NCBI RefSeq assembly: GCF_008801715.1
Contig: NZ_VZPG01000003.1
Coordinates: forward strand, 186,001-250,000
DNA: 64,000 bases
Direction of reading: 5' to 3'
Origin: Pseudochrobactrum saccharolyticum
Lineage (GTDB): Bacteria; Pseudomonadota; Alphaproteobacteria; Rhizobiales; Rhizobiaceae
The notes below the pieces were generated by a model. It saw only the letters and a program-made list of their open reading frames with translations. It did not search any database and had not been told where the DNA came from. Shown one piece after another: positions 18,980-27,478 of the stretch (the stretch's first letter is position 1; every line of letters begins with the position of its first letter). Both the position numbers and the translations under genes were made by a program.

Positions 18980-19954
18980 TCAGGCAGGCAATGCAGTGGC
19001 ATTGGTATAAAGGTGGCAGGCGACACAACCGCTGCCGCTTTCCTGCAAGACAGGGCGGGACTGATCGCAGGGGGTAAAGCGGTCAGGGCAGCGCGGATGG
19101 AAGGCGCAACCTGCAGGCGGATTGATCGGATTGGGATATTCTGTGCCGAGCTGCGTGTCCGGCACGCCGAGTTCCGGTTCCGGTGTCAGAACAGAATCCA
19201 GCAGAGCGCGTGAATAAGGGTGGCTGGCATTGCGGAAAATGTCTTCAGTTTCGCGCTCTTCAACAATGCGTCCGAGATACATCACCGCAACCCGTGTCGC
19301 GAGATATTCAACAACCGCCAGATTGTGGCTGATGAACAGATAGGTCAGACCGAGTTCACGCTGCAGGTCACCCAGCAGATTGAGAATCTGGCTCTGCACG
19401 GAAACATCGAGTGCCGATGTCGGTTCATCGCAGATAACAATTTCCGGCTTCATAATCAACGCACGGGCAATAGCGACACGCTGGCGCTGGCCGCCGGACA
19501 TCTGGTTCGGATAAGCGTTGAGCATACGCGAAGGCAGCCCGACGACATCCATGATTTCCTTCACCTTCTTTTCGCGCGATGCCTGATCGCCGACACTATG
19601 CACCACGAGCGGCGCCATAATGATCTGACGGATAGTTTTGCGCGGATTGAGCGAGGAATAAGGGTCCTGAAAGATTGGCTGAATACGGCGCGACAATTCA
19701 AAACGATTTTGCTTGGTGATATCCTCGCCGTTAATTTCGACACGTCCACTGGTCGGCTTTTCCAATCCGAGCAGGATTTTAGCCAGCGTTGATTTTCCGC
19801 AACCGGATTCTCCGACAAGGCCAAGAACCGAGCCGCGCTCTACTGTCAGCGAAACATCACTGACAGCTGCCAGCGGCTTTTTGCCGGAGAAAAAGCCCTG
19901 CCGCACCTGATAGATTTTAGAGACATTGTGAAGTTGTAGAACTGGCTGGCTCAT
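18980..19954 (-). CDS. peptide ABC transporter ATPase, DppF/OppF type
   Basis: A 324-residue ATP-binding subunit of a peptide importer. Walker A is in GLVGESGCGKSTLAK, the signature in MSGGQRQRVAIARAL, Walker B in VICDEPTSALDVS, and the switch His in FISHNLAVVEYL. The C-terminal oligopeptide extension contains the cysteine cluster CAFHPRCPDRFTPC, typical of this subfamily, where it can hold an Fe-S cluster. The ATG at 19954 is preceded by GGAGG and overlaps the previous gene by ATGA. A longer reading to 19999 lies inside that gene and is not supported. Confidence 0.93.
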   Translation of the reverse strand: MSQPVLQLHNVSKIYQVRQGFFSGKKPLAAVSDVSLTVERGSVLGLVGESGCGKSTLAKILLGLEKPTSGRVEINGEDITKQNRFELSRRIQPIFQDPYSSLNPRKTIRQIIMAPLVVHSVGDQASREKKVKEIMDVVGLPSRMLNAYPNQMSGGQRQRVAIARALIMKPEIVICDEPTSALDVSVQSQILNLLGDLQRELGLTYLFISHNLAVVEYLATRVAVMYLGRIVEERETEDIFRNASHPYSRALLDSVLTPEPELGVPDTQLGTEYPNPINPPAGCAFHPRCPDRFTPCDQSRPVLQESGSGCVACHLYTNATALPA

Positions 19955-20949
19955 AGCAAAGCCTCCGCAGGCTGACGCATGCCGTTTGCATGGACGCATT
20001 GTAATGTATGTTGAGCGGAGAGATCGCGCTGCGGGATGGTGCCGGTGCAGGCTTCAATCGCCTCAGGGCAGCGGTCGCGAAAGATGCAGCCGGTATGACG
20101 ACCGACCAGATTTGGCACAATACCCGGAATTGTCCCCAACCGTTCCCCGCGCTTAATGCGCCCCGGTATTGGAATACAGTCCAGAAGCCCACGCGTATAA
20201 GGATGCGCAGGATTGCGGAAGATTTCGCTGACAGAACCGGCCTCAACCAGCTCACCGGCATACATCACAGCAACTTTGTCAGCGATACGCGCAACGACAC
20301 CGAGATCATGGGTGATCAGGATCATCGCCATGCCCATTTTTTGCTGCAGGTCTTTGAGAAGACGTAAAATCTGAGCCTGAATGGTCACGTCCAGAGCGGT
20401 TGTCGGTTCATCAGCGATCAGCAATTCCGGCTCACACATCAGTGCCATTGCAATCATGATACGCTGACGCAAACCACCGGAAAGCTGATGCGGATATTGG
20501 TTGAGACGGCTTTCTGCGGCAGTAATCCCGACCATACGCAGAAGATCTGCGGCGCGTTTCAGTGCTTCAGCTTTGCTGACAGATTTATGCAGGCGCAATG
20601 CTTCTACCAGCTGACTGCCGATCGTATAGGCAGGATTCAGGCTGGTCATCGGTTCCTGAAAAATCATTGCCATGCGATTGCCACGCAGTGCACGCATTTC
20701 CCGTGCTGTGGCTTTTTGCAGGTCAATGCCGTCAAAGCTCATCTCGGTCGCATTGCGCTGAATACCCGGTGACAAAAGCCCCATCACCGCAAGCGAGGTC
20801 AGCGATTTGCCGGAGCCACTTTCACCGACGATACATAGCGTTTCACCCGGTTTAACCTCGAGATTGATATTGCGCACGGCATGAAGAGTGCCCGCGGCGG
20901 TGGGGATGTCCAGTGTCAGGCCCTGAACTTTAAGAATAGGAGCAGTCAT
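19951..20949 (-). CDS. peptide ABC transporter ATPase, DppD/OppD type
   Basis: A 332-residue partner ATPase of the same importer. Walker A is in CIVGESGSGKSLTSLAV near residue 45, the signature in LSGGLRQRIMIAMAL, and Walker B in LIADEPTTALDVTIQ. The C-terminus carries the cysteine-containing GCIFRDRCPEAIEAC. The ATG at 20949 follows GAGGGGAAAA. It ends in an ATGA overlap with the DppF-like gene, so the two subunits are made in equal amounts. Confidence 0.93.
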   Translation of the reverse strand: MTAPILKVQGLTLDIPTAAGTLHAVRNINLEVKPGETLCIVGESGSGKSLTSLAVMGLLSPGIQRNATEMSFDGIDLQKATAREMRALRGNRMAMIFQEPMTSLNPAYTIGSQLVEALRLHKSVSKAEALKRAADLLRMVGITAAESRLNQYPHQLSGGLRQRIMIAMALMCEPELLIADEPTTALDVTIQAQILRLLKDLQQKMGMAMILITHDLGVVARIADKVAVMYAGELVEAGSVSEIFRNPAHPYTRGLLDCIPIPGRIKRGERLGTIPGIVPNLVGRHTGCIFRDRCPEAIEACTGTIPQRDLSAQHTLQCVHANGMRQPAEALL

Positions 20950-20960
20950 TGGTTTTCCCC

Positions 20961-21860
20961 TCAGTTCCGTCCGCCCGGCGCGGTAATGTCGCGTAGGCCG
21001 TCGCCCATGAGATTGATCGCCAGTACGAGCACAAACAGCGCAACACCGGGGATCATCACAAGCCATGGCTCAAACAGCATCATGTCTTTGCCCTCGGAGA
21101 TCATCAGACCCCAGCTGGCTGTCGGTGGCTGCACACCAAGTCCGAGAAAGGACAGAGCGGCTTCCAGCAAAATGGCATGCGCCATTTCCAGCGTGGCAAC
21201 GACAATCAGATTGTTCATCAGATTAGGCAGGATTTCGGAGATCAGAATGCGCGGGGTGGATGTGCCGATGGCATAGGATGCCGCTACATATTCCCGTCGC
21301 GCGATCTGTAATGTTGATGCGCGCATGACGACCGCATAGCGATCCCACAATAACAGGCCGAGAACGGTGGCAACAACGGTCAGCGATCCGCCAAACAGGG
21401 CAACAACGGCCAGTGCTACCAGAACAACCGGCATTGCAAGACGCACATTGATCAGGAATGTCACCACAGCATCAACACGACCGCCGAAATAACCGGCTGC
21501 GACGCCCATTGCTGTACCGATAATACCGGAGATCAGAGCGGCCGACAGGCCGATAAATAATGAAACGCGTGCACCGTGCAGCAAACGGGCGAGATAATCG
21601 CGACCAAGCTGGTCAGTTCCCAGAACGTGATCGGATTTACCGCCTAAGAATTCCGGCGGCACCATACGGTTCAGCAGATCCTGGGTATAGGGATCATATT
21701 TGAGAAGCATCGGAGCAAAGATTGCAACCAGTGCAATTACAGCCACGATGATTGTGCCGATCATGAAACCGCTATGACCGAAAATACGGCGGCGCAAAAT
21801 CGCAGACGGAGATGGTTCCAGAATTTGTTCTGCGGTCGGTATGGAAGAAAAAGTGGTCAT
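20961..21860 (-). CDS. peptide ABC transporter permease, DppC/OppC type
   Basis: A 299-residue inner-membrane permease with an N-terminal cytoplasmic arm and about six transmembrane segments. The family start ILRRRIFGHSGFMIGTIIV and the periplasmic HVLGTDQLGRDYLARLLHG motif are clear. The EAA loop that docks the ATPase is represented by the AASYAIGTSTPRILISEILP region. The start is preceded by GAGG and overlaps the DppB-like stop by ATGA. Confidence 0.93.
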   Translation of the reverse strand: MTTFSSIPTAEQILEPSPSAILRRRIFGHSGFMIGTIIVAVIALVAIFAPMLLKYDPYTQDLLNRMVPPEFLGGKSDHVLGTDQLGRDYLARLLHGARVSLFIGLSAALISGIIGTAMGVAAGYFGGRVDAVVTFLINVRLAMPVVLVALAVVALFGGSLTVVATVLGLLLWDRYAVVMRASTLQIARREYVAASYAIGTSTPRILISEILPNLMNNLIVVATLEMAHAILLEAALSFLGLGVQPPTASWGLMISEGKDMMLFEPWLVMIPGVALFVLVLAINLMGDGLRDITAPGGRN

Positions 21861-22774
21861 GAGGTCCTCATGCGGGGATCAAGCCAGGCATTCATAATGT
21901 CGGCGAGCAGTGTGAAGACGATGTAAAACATGGAGAAAAGCAGGATCAGCGCCTGAACGGTCGGCAGATCATTACGGGTGATCGACTCCCATGCGAGCAG
22001 TCCGGCACCCGGCAGAGCGAAGACAGATTCAACCACAATTGAACCGCCGAGCATGAAGCCCATCTGCACGGCTGACAGCGAGACAACAGGGATAATCGCA
22101 TTGCGCAGCGCATGGGTGAACAGCACCCGCCATTCGGATGAGCCTTTGGCACGGGCGGTACGGATATAATCGGATGAGAGAACTTCCAGCATACCGGCGC
22201 GGGTGAGGCGCATAATTGCAGGCATGGCATAATAGCCGAGTACAATGGTCGGCAGGATAAAATGCTGCCATGTCTTGGCACCGGATGCAGGCAGCCAGCC
22301 GAGATCAATGGAGAAAACCGAGATCAGCACAAGGGCAAACCAGAAACTCGGCATTGCCTGTCCGGCGACAGAAATAAACAGCGCCAGCTTGTCGGTCAGT
22401 GAGTTGGGACGTTTGGCAGCAAGCACGCCAAGGGGTACGGCGACGAGCAGCGCAAATACGATAGCGGTCAGACCAAGGCGCATTGTCACGCCAAGCCGGC
22501 TGGAAATGAGATCTGCAACCGGAAGTTTGAAATAATAGCTCTGGCCAAAATTGAAATGTGCGGCATTCCACAGCCAGTCCGCATATTGCAGCAGCATCGG
22601 GCGGTCAAAACCGTAAAATTCGCGGATTGTCTGAATGTCCTGCGCACTGGCACCTTCTCCGGCGATGGCAGTCGCAGGGTCGCCGCTCAGGTAAAGCAGA
22701 CAGAAACTGATAAAAGACACGGTCAGCGCAACCAGTAAGGCAAGGCCGAGCCGCTTGAGGATGAAACCAAGCAA
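21857..22774 (-). CDS. peptide ABC transporter permease, DppB/OppB type
   Basis: An inner-membrane permease of about 305 residues with six predicted segments. It opens with GFILKRLGLALLVALTV and contains GDPATAIAGEGAS, the loop typical of DppB/OppB. There is no ATG at the start. I choose the TTG at 22774, six bases after ACGGAG; a TTG at 22789 would add five residues. It is the first gene of the peptide operon (22774 to 13190, eight genes, mostly overlapping or closely spaced) and diverges from the IclR regulator. Confidence 0.9.
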   Translation of the reverse strand: MLGFILKRLGLALLVALTVSFISFCLLYLSGDPATAIAGEGASAQDIQTIREFYGFDRPMLLQYADWLWNAAHFNFGQSYYFKLPVADLISSRLGVTMRLGLTAIVFALLVAVPLGVLAAKRPNSLTDKLALFISVAGQAMPSFWFALVLISVFSIDLGWLPASGAKTWQHFILPTIVLGYYAMPAIMRLTRAGMLEVLSSDYIRTARAKGSSEWRVLFTHALRNAIIPVVSLSAVQMGFMLGGSIVVESVFALPGAGLLAWESITRNDLPTVQALILLFSMFYIVFTLLADIMNAWLDPRMRTS

Positions 22775-23057
22775 GTTTTGCTCCGTCAAAATCGTTTTAG
22801 GATATGAGGGGTGTGGCCGGAGGTGACAGTGCAGAACGCATCAGCTGGGTACTGCGGGATTTCACCTGTTAACGGATTGCCGGCTTATGCGTCATCAAAG
22901 CGGAATGATGCAGACGCGATACCGTGCAAACCGGAAATATTCTTCAGCCGTTCATTGCCAAAGCTGAATTAAAAAATATCGGCTACCGGCTTATTTGGCG
23001 TGCTGAAAACCACGGCAAAGATTTTTTGATTATTCATTGGCATTCCCCTTTTGTATT

Positions 23058-23069
23058 GTATTGCAATAC
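23058..23069. promoter_or_regulatory. candidate IclR operator
   Basis: GTATTGCAATAC is a perfect 12-bp palindrome in the region between the divergent peptide operon and the iclR-type gene. Its position suits a site through which the IclR protein controls both directions. This region (22790-23145) holds no other feature I can support. Confidence 0.45.
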
Positions 23070-23145
23070 TTGTGATCGCATGTTAATATCGAACCATAGT
23101 TTTCCCTTCTGCGTCAAGAGTTTTTTGCGACTGGAGTGTGCCCCA

Positions 23146-23925
23146 TTGAGTGAAAGCGAAAGAAATCCTTTAATTATCAGCTCGCTAATAAAAGCGATGA
23201 CCCTGTTGAAAGCCTTCGGGGAGGGAAATGCTGTTTTAGGTATTTCTGATCTTGTGCGCATAACGGGCATTGAGAAAAGCAGCGTACAACGCATACTCGC
23301 CACGCTTTATGCGGAAGGCATGCTGAACCGTGATAATCATAGCCGCCGCTACAGACTATCAAATCAATGGCTGCATATGGCCTATGCCCATTACATTGCA
23401 GAGCCGCTGACGTCGCAGGTTATGCCGCGTCTTTTCGCCTTGCAGCAGCAAATCGGGCAATCATTCAATCTGGCAGAAATATGTGACACATCAATTATTT
23501 ACTCGGTGCGCCTTCCGGTGCAACGTACCAATTTTGAAGGTACATTGGTCGGGCGTACCCATCCGGCGCTGAATACATCGGGTGGCCGTGCCATTCTCTC
23601 CACATGGGATGCGGCTGCACGTCAAGACGCTGTAAAAAACTGGCCGGTGACGGAATATACCCCGCGCACAACAGTTGACCGCGGGGAAATTTCAGACCTT
23701 GTTGAACAGGCGCGACAGGATGGTTTTGCTGTCTCTGTTGAGGAAATCCTGCTCAATGAAATTGGTATCGCCGCACCGATAAAGTCGTCCAGCGGTAAAG
23801 CGCGCGCAGCAATTCACTGTTCTGTTTCGATGGCTGACTGGTCGGTTGATCGTGTCCGCAAAGAAATCGCGCCATTGCTGGTCGATACAGCGCGAACATT
23901 TTTTGATCCGCGGGCAGAAGAATAG
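23146..23925 (+). CDS. IclR family transcriptional regulator
   Basis: A regulator of about 259 residues. An N-terminal helix-turn-helix (residues ~12-75) carries SLIKAMTLLKAFGEGN, LGISDLVRITGIEKSSVQRI and DNHSRRYRLS. The IclR effector domain follows, with THPALNTSGGRAILSTW and GFAVSVEEILLNEIGIAAP. The start is uncertain. I favour the TTG at 23146 with GGAG nine bases upstream, giving the normal family length; in-frame ATGs far upstream (22924, 23080) would add an unrelated tail. It is divergent from the peptide/racemase operon and is its likely specific regulator, sensing a peptide-derived or N-acyl ligand (inference). Confidence 0.85.
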   Translation: MSESERNPLIISSLIKAMTLLKAFGEGNAVLGISDLVRITGIEKSSVQRILATLYAEGMLNRDNHSRRYRLSNQWLHMAYAHYIAEPLTSQVMPRLFALQQQIGQSFNLAEICDTSIIYSVRLPVQRTNFEGTLVGRTHPALNTSGGRAILSTWDAAARQDAVKNWPVTEYTPRTTVDRGEISDLVEQARQDGFAVSVEEILLNEIGIAAPIKSSSGKARAAIHCSVSMADWSVDRVRKEIAPLLVDTARTFFDPRAEE

Positions 23926-23970
23926 TCTGCCGCATATTTGAGCTGCATAGCTATATGATGCATATGAAAA

Positions 23971-23988
23971 CGGGGCCGTCAGGCCCCG
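23971..23988. terminator. bidirectional terminator between iclR-type gene and exporter
   Basis: CGGGGCC-GTCA-GGCCCCG is a perfect 7-bp stem between convergent genes. It is followed by CTTTCTTATT on the plus strand and by TTTTC on the minus strand, so it can stop transcription from both sides. Confidence 0.8.
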
Positions 23989-23993
23989 CTTTC

Positions 23994-25853
23994 TTATTCA
24001 GGAAGGACATCTTCCAGTCCTTTGGTCAGTTCCAGTGCCTGCCGTTCAAACAACCGGCGGTAAATGCCGCCCGGTTTGCGGATAAGCGCATCATGATCGC
24101 CTTCCTCAAGGACCTTGCCCTTGTCAAAGACCAGCAATCTGTCCAGTGCACGCACCGTTGAAAGCCGGTGTGCAATGACCAGTGTTGTACGGCCGATCAT
24201 CAACCGTTCCATTGCCTGCTGGATCAGCACTTCCGATTCTGAGTCGAGGCTGGAAGTTGCCTCATCCAGAATGAGGATCGGTGCATTGGCCAGAAACGCA
24301 CGGGCAATCGCCACACGTTGACGCTCACCGCCGGAGAGTTTCACACCACGCTCACCAACAAGGGTCGCATAGCCTTTTGGCAGACGGCTGATGAAGTCAT
24401 GGGCGCTGGCAAGACGTGCTGCTTCCTCAACTTCCGCCTGTGTCGCCCCAGGACGGGCATAGGCGATATTCTCGGCCAGTGTCCGGTGAAACAGGATCGG
24501 TTCCTGCTGCACAATGGCGATCTGTGAACGCAGCGATGCCTGCGTGACATGAGCAATATTCTGCCCGTCAATCTTAATGGCACCGCCGCTGACATCATAG
24601 AGACGCTGGATCAGCTTGACGAAAGTCGTCTTACCCGAACCGGAATGTCCGACCAGACCAACCCGTTCACCGGCTTCAATCTTCACCGAGAAATCGCGGT
24701 AGAGTGCCGCTTCATGATTGCCGTAATGGAAAGTCACCTTGTCAAAGCGGATTTCACCATTGCTGATCTGAATGGCCGGCGCATTCGGCTTGTCGGCAAT
24801 GCCGTAAGGTTCTGCCTCAATCTGTACCAGTTCCTCCATATCATTTACCGAGCGTTGCAGATTGCGGATATGCATGCCGACATCACGCAAATAACCCTGC
24901 AGCATGAAGAACGCTGTCAGAACAAAGGTGATATCACCGGCCGTTGCTTTGCCCTGGCTCCACAAGTAAAGCGCAAAAGCAATGACAACACCGCGCATAA
25001 TCAGCAGATTAGCCCCCTGAATGAAACCGTTTAGAGTTCCGATCAGCCATGTGCGACGTGTACGGCTGCGCCATTTGGTGACAACTTTTGCAAGTCGTGC
25101 ATCCTCACGCTTTTCAGCACCAAAGGCTTTCACAACAGCATTGCACGAAATGGCATCGGCCAGCGCGCCGCCCATGCGCGTATCCCAGCTATTAGCCAAT
25201 GTTGCAGCAGGCGCGACAAAACCGAGCGAAATCACAATCGTGCAGACAATGAACAGCACAGAGCCGATTGCAACCAGTACACCCATGAGCGGCCAGTACC
25301 AGGCCAACAGCGCAACCGAACCGACCAGCATCAGCAGCGATGGCAGCAATGCGATAATCAGCGTATCGTTCAGCAGATCCATTGCCCACATTGCACGCGA
25401 GACTTTGCGCACAGTCGATCCGGCAAAGGCATTGGCGTGCCAGTCGGTGGAGAAGCGTTGCAGTTTGCGGAACGAACTGGCCGCCATGTCACTCATGATT
25501 TTCAGCGTGAAATCGGTGATGACATAGAAGGTCAGCTGACGTGTAATCAGTGCCAGTGCGCCAAGTGCGAGCAGGACGATAAGTGCTTGAACTGCGGCAG
25601 ACCATGCGCTGTCGCCACCCAGAGAAAGCGCGTCAACCAGCCGTCCGGAATAGAGCGGCGTCAAAACATCTGCGGCTGTTGCAAGCAGCATACCGATTAT
25701 CATCAGTGTCAGCCGCAGAGGCTGACTTCGCCAGTGGCTGAAAGTGTAGCCGAGGACATTGCGGAAGGCAGGCCCACGGAAATTAATGCGAAACCGGGTC
25801 ATATGAATCATACCAGACCGCGCAGAGTCGGATTCTGGTTCCTTTAAAAGCAT
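23994..25853 (-). CDS. ABC exporter, fused permease-ATPase (MsbA/multidrug type)
   Basis: A half-transporter of about 619 residues. An ABC-exporter membrane domain (six segments, residues ~45-340) is followed by an ATPase with GLVGHSGSGKTTFVKLIQRL (Walker A), LSGGERQRVAIARAFL (signature), LILDEATSSLDSESE (Walker B) and the His in LVIAHRLSTV. It would work as a homodimer exporting lipids, drugs or peptides; the substrate cannot be read from the sequence. The start is uncertain: ATGs at 25853, 25811 and 25802 all lack a good ribosome-binding site, and the first lies inside a palindromic repeat. Upstream lies a leader peptide and attenuator-like structure, suggesting induction by a translation-affecting signal. 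Confidence 0.9.
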   Translation of the reverse strand: MLLKEPESDSARSGMIHMTRFRINFRGPAFRNVLGYTFSHWRSQPLRLTLMIIGMLLATAADVLTPLYSGRLVDALSLGGDSAWSAAVQALIVLLALGALALITRQLTFYVITDFTLKIMSDMAASSFRKLQRFSTDWHANAFAGSTVRKVSRAMWAMDLLNDTLIIALLPSLLMLVGSVALLAWYWPLMGVLVAIGSVLFIVCTIVISLGFVAPAATLANSWDTRMGGALADAISCNAVVKAFGAEKREDARLAKVVTKWRSRTRRTWLIGTLNGFIQGANLLIMRGVVIAFALYLWSQGKATAGDITFVLTAFFMLQGYLRDVGMHIRNLQRSVNDMEELVQIEAEPYGIADKPNAPAIQISNGEIRFDKVTFHYGNHEAALYRDFSVKIEAGERVGLVGHSGSGKTTFVKLIQRLYDVSGGAIKIDGQNIAHVTQASLRSQIAIVQQEPILFHRTLAENIAYARPGATQAEVEEAARLASAHDFISRLPKGYATLVGERGVKLSGGERQRVAIARAFLANAPILILDEATSSLDSESEVLIQQAMERLMIGRTTLVIAHRLSTVRALDRLLVFDKGKVLEEGDHDALIRKPGGIYRRLFERQALELTKGLEDVLPE

Positions 25854-25892
25854 TTCCAGCAAAAGTACGAAGCGGCTCTGCGTCGGACAATG
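25850..25892. repeat. interspersed intergenic palindrome, copy 2
   Basis: It begins GCATTTCCAGCAAAAGTACG and matches the copy at 6442-6489 at most positions. It lies between the attenuator and the exporter reading frame and may overlap the start codon at 25853. A CGCAGAG/CTCTGCG pair (25821-25827 with 25876-25882) encloses it. Confidence 0.5.
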
Positions 25893-25950
25893 TGTGAAAA
25901 AGAAGACAAAACAAACAACAGCTAAGTGTTGCGGCAAAGCGGAAAATTTT

Positions 25951-26009
25951 AGGAAAGCGCCCTTTCAGGGAGGGCGGACAGGCCTTGGCCTGTAGCACGG
26001 GCCAAAGAC
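25951..26009 (-). promoter_or_regulatory. attenuator-like RNA structure before the ABC exporter
   Basis: On the minus-strand RNA, just after the leader peptide stop, two hairpins compete. Hairpin A is UUGGCC with GGCCAA (26005-26000 with 25990-25985). Hairpin B is ACAGGC with GCCUGU (25993-25988 with 25983-25978) and shares bases with A. A terminator-like hairpin follows: CGCCCU with AGGGCG (25976-25971 with 25963-25958), trailed by CUUUCCU. The arrangement leader peptide, exclusive stems, terminator, exporter gene is that of ribosome-mediated attenuation. The signal sensed is unknown. Confidence 0.6.
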
Positions 26010-26069
26010 TTAAAGTCTGGGAGCACCCGCGCGAACACCGGGCACCGACGGAAATGGATAGACACGCAT
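26010..26069 (-). CDS. 19-residue leader peptide
   Basis: A short reading frame encoding MRVYPFPSVPGVRAGAPRL. It has a good ribosome-binding site (AAGAGG, about six bases before the ATG) and a TAA stop that falls in a small AGAC/GUCU hairpin. Four of 19 residues are Pro and three are Arg; Pro-rich nascent chains are prone to ribosome stalling. Together with the competing hairpins that follow, it looks like a leader peptide controlling the ABC exporter. An overlapping frame from an ATG at 26074 (41 codons) is less likely because its start is only one base from the AAGAGG. I do not recognise a named family. Confidence 0.6.
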   Translation of the reverse strand: MRVYPFPSVPGVRAGAPRL

Positions 26070-26274
26070 CTCATACCTCTTGCCAGTGTTTCAGATGTTG
26101 GCACAATAAATGAGCAATCGGTTTTGCCAAGTGCAAAAATGTATAATTTGTTTCACAAAGTCCTGAGTGTGGCAAAAAAGTTCTGTTTTTGAAATTTTAA
26201 CAGATTTTGCCTCACACAGACTTCGGAATATTATCAGGCGGCCGGAAATGACCAGTCAGGTTGTAATAAAACTG

Positions 26275-27477
26275 TCAGGGCTGGCTGAGCAGCATGGAGA
26301 TGCCCTGACCGACACCCACACACATGGTTGCCAGAGCGTGCTTTGTACCTCGTGCGTGCAGTTCAATAGCAGATGTTAAGGTTAGCCTTGCACCGGACAT
26401 GCCCAGCGGATGACCAAGCGCAATTGCACCGCCATTCGGATTGACATGCGCTGCATCATCATCCAGCCCGAGCTGGCGCATGCAGGCCAGAGCCTGCGCG
26501 GCAAAAGCCTCATTCAGCTCAACCAGACCGATATCGGCCATGGTAAGTCCGTGGCGATGCAGCAGTTTTTGTGTGGCAGGCACAGGGCCGATGCCCATAA
26601 TGCGCGGTGCAACACCTGCCGTTGCCATGCCGCTGATCCGTGCCAGCGGTGTCAGGCCGTAGCGCTCAACCGCCTGTTTGGAGGCGATAATAACCGCTGC
26701 CGCACCGTCATTTACGCTTGAGGCATTGCCTGCGGTGATCGTGCCGCCGCGTCGAAACGGCGTAGCAAGGCTAGCCAGTTTCTCCAGTGAAGTTTCGCGC
26801 GGCTGTTCATCCTGAGCAACAATCGTGCTGGTGCCTTTGCGCCCTGCAATTGTGTAAGGGGCAATTTCCTGTGCCAGACGCCCGCTATGCATGGCTGCTG
26901 CCGCGCGTTGCTGGCTGCGCAATGCGAATGCATCCTGATCTGCGCGGCTGATATTATAATCAGCGCTGAGATTTTCAGCGGTTTCCGGCATGGATTCACT
27001 GCCGTAATTTTTGTCGAGCTGCGGATTGATAAAGCGCCAGCCGATAGTCGTGTCATAGACCACATTCTGCCGTTGAAACGCTGCATCGGCTTTGGGCATC
27101 ACAAATGGCGCGCGTGACATGCTCTCAACACCACCGGCGATGATAATATCTGCCTCACCGAGTTTAACTGCACGCGCCGCATAGCCCACGGCATCCAGAC
27201 CGGAGCCGCAAAGACGGTTGAGCGTTGTTGCAGGTACAGTTTCACCGAGACCGGAGAGCAAGACTGCCATCCGTGCGACATTGCGGTTGTCCTCACCAGC
27301 CTGATTGGCGCAACCGAACACCACTTCATCAATCATCTCTGCGCTCAAAGACGGGAAACGTGCCAGCGCCTCACGGATAGTATGCGCTGCCATATCATCA
27401 GGCCGCACTGCTGAGAGTGCGCCGCCATAACGGCCGATTGGCGTGCGCACACCGCCGATAATATAGGCTTCGCTCAT
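26275..27477 (-). CDS. acetyl-CoA acyltransferase (3-oxoadipyl-CoA thiolase type)
   Basis: A 400-residue thiolase that would cleave a 3-oxoacyl-CoA (probably a C7 or C6 dicarboxyl-CoA) with CoA. The nucleophile Cys90 is in [15 protein letters not shown], the His in [19 protein letters not shown], and the second Cys in [13 protein letters not shown]. The sequence closely resembles the PcaF/PaaJ class ([19 protein letters not shown], then [20 protein letters not shown]). The start at 27477 is backed by AAGGAAC. It is the last gene of the 2-aminobenzoate operon and is separated by one base from the multifunctional beta-oxidation gene, where it would carry out the final thiolysis. Confidence 0.92.
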   Translation of the reverse strand: MSEAYIIGGVRTPIGRYGGALSAVRPDDMAAHTIREALARFPSLSAEMIDEVVFGCANQAGEDNRNVARMAVLLSGLGETVPATTLNRLCGSGLDAVGYAARAVKLGEADIIIAGGVESMSRAPFVMPKADAAFQRQNVVYDTTIGWRFINPQLDKNYGSESMPETAENLSADYNISRADQDAFALRSQQRAAAAMHSGRLAQEIAPYTIAGRKGTSTIVAQDEQPRETSLEKLASLATPFRRGGTITAGNASSVNDGAAAVIIASKQAVERYGLTPLARISGMATAGVAPRIMGIGPVPATQKLLHRHGLTMADIGLVELNEAFAAQALACMRQLGLDDDAAHVNPNGGAIALGHPLGMSGARLTLTSAIELHARGTKHALATMCVGVGQGISMLLSQP

Positions 27478-27478
27478 A

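Noticed and set aside
25783-25998. A 71-residue minus-strand frame between the attenuator and the exporter
   Set aside because: It reads through the terminator-like hairpin and the palindromic repeat, has no ribosome-binding site and overlaps the exporter start in another phase.
25949-26074. A 41-codon frame overlapping the leader peptide in another phase
   Set aside because: Its ATG is only one base from the AAGAGG ribosome-binding site, whereas the 19-codon frame is ideally spaced; it also runs through the hairpins as if by chance.
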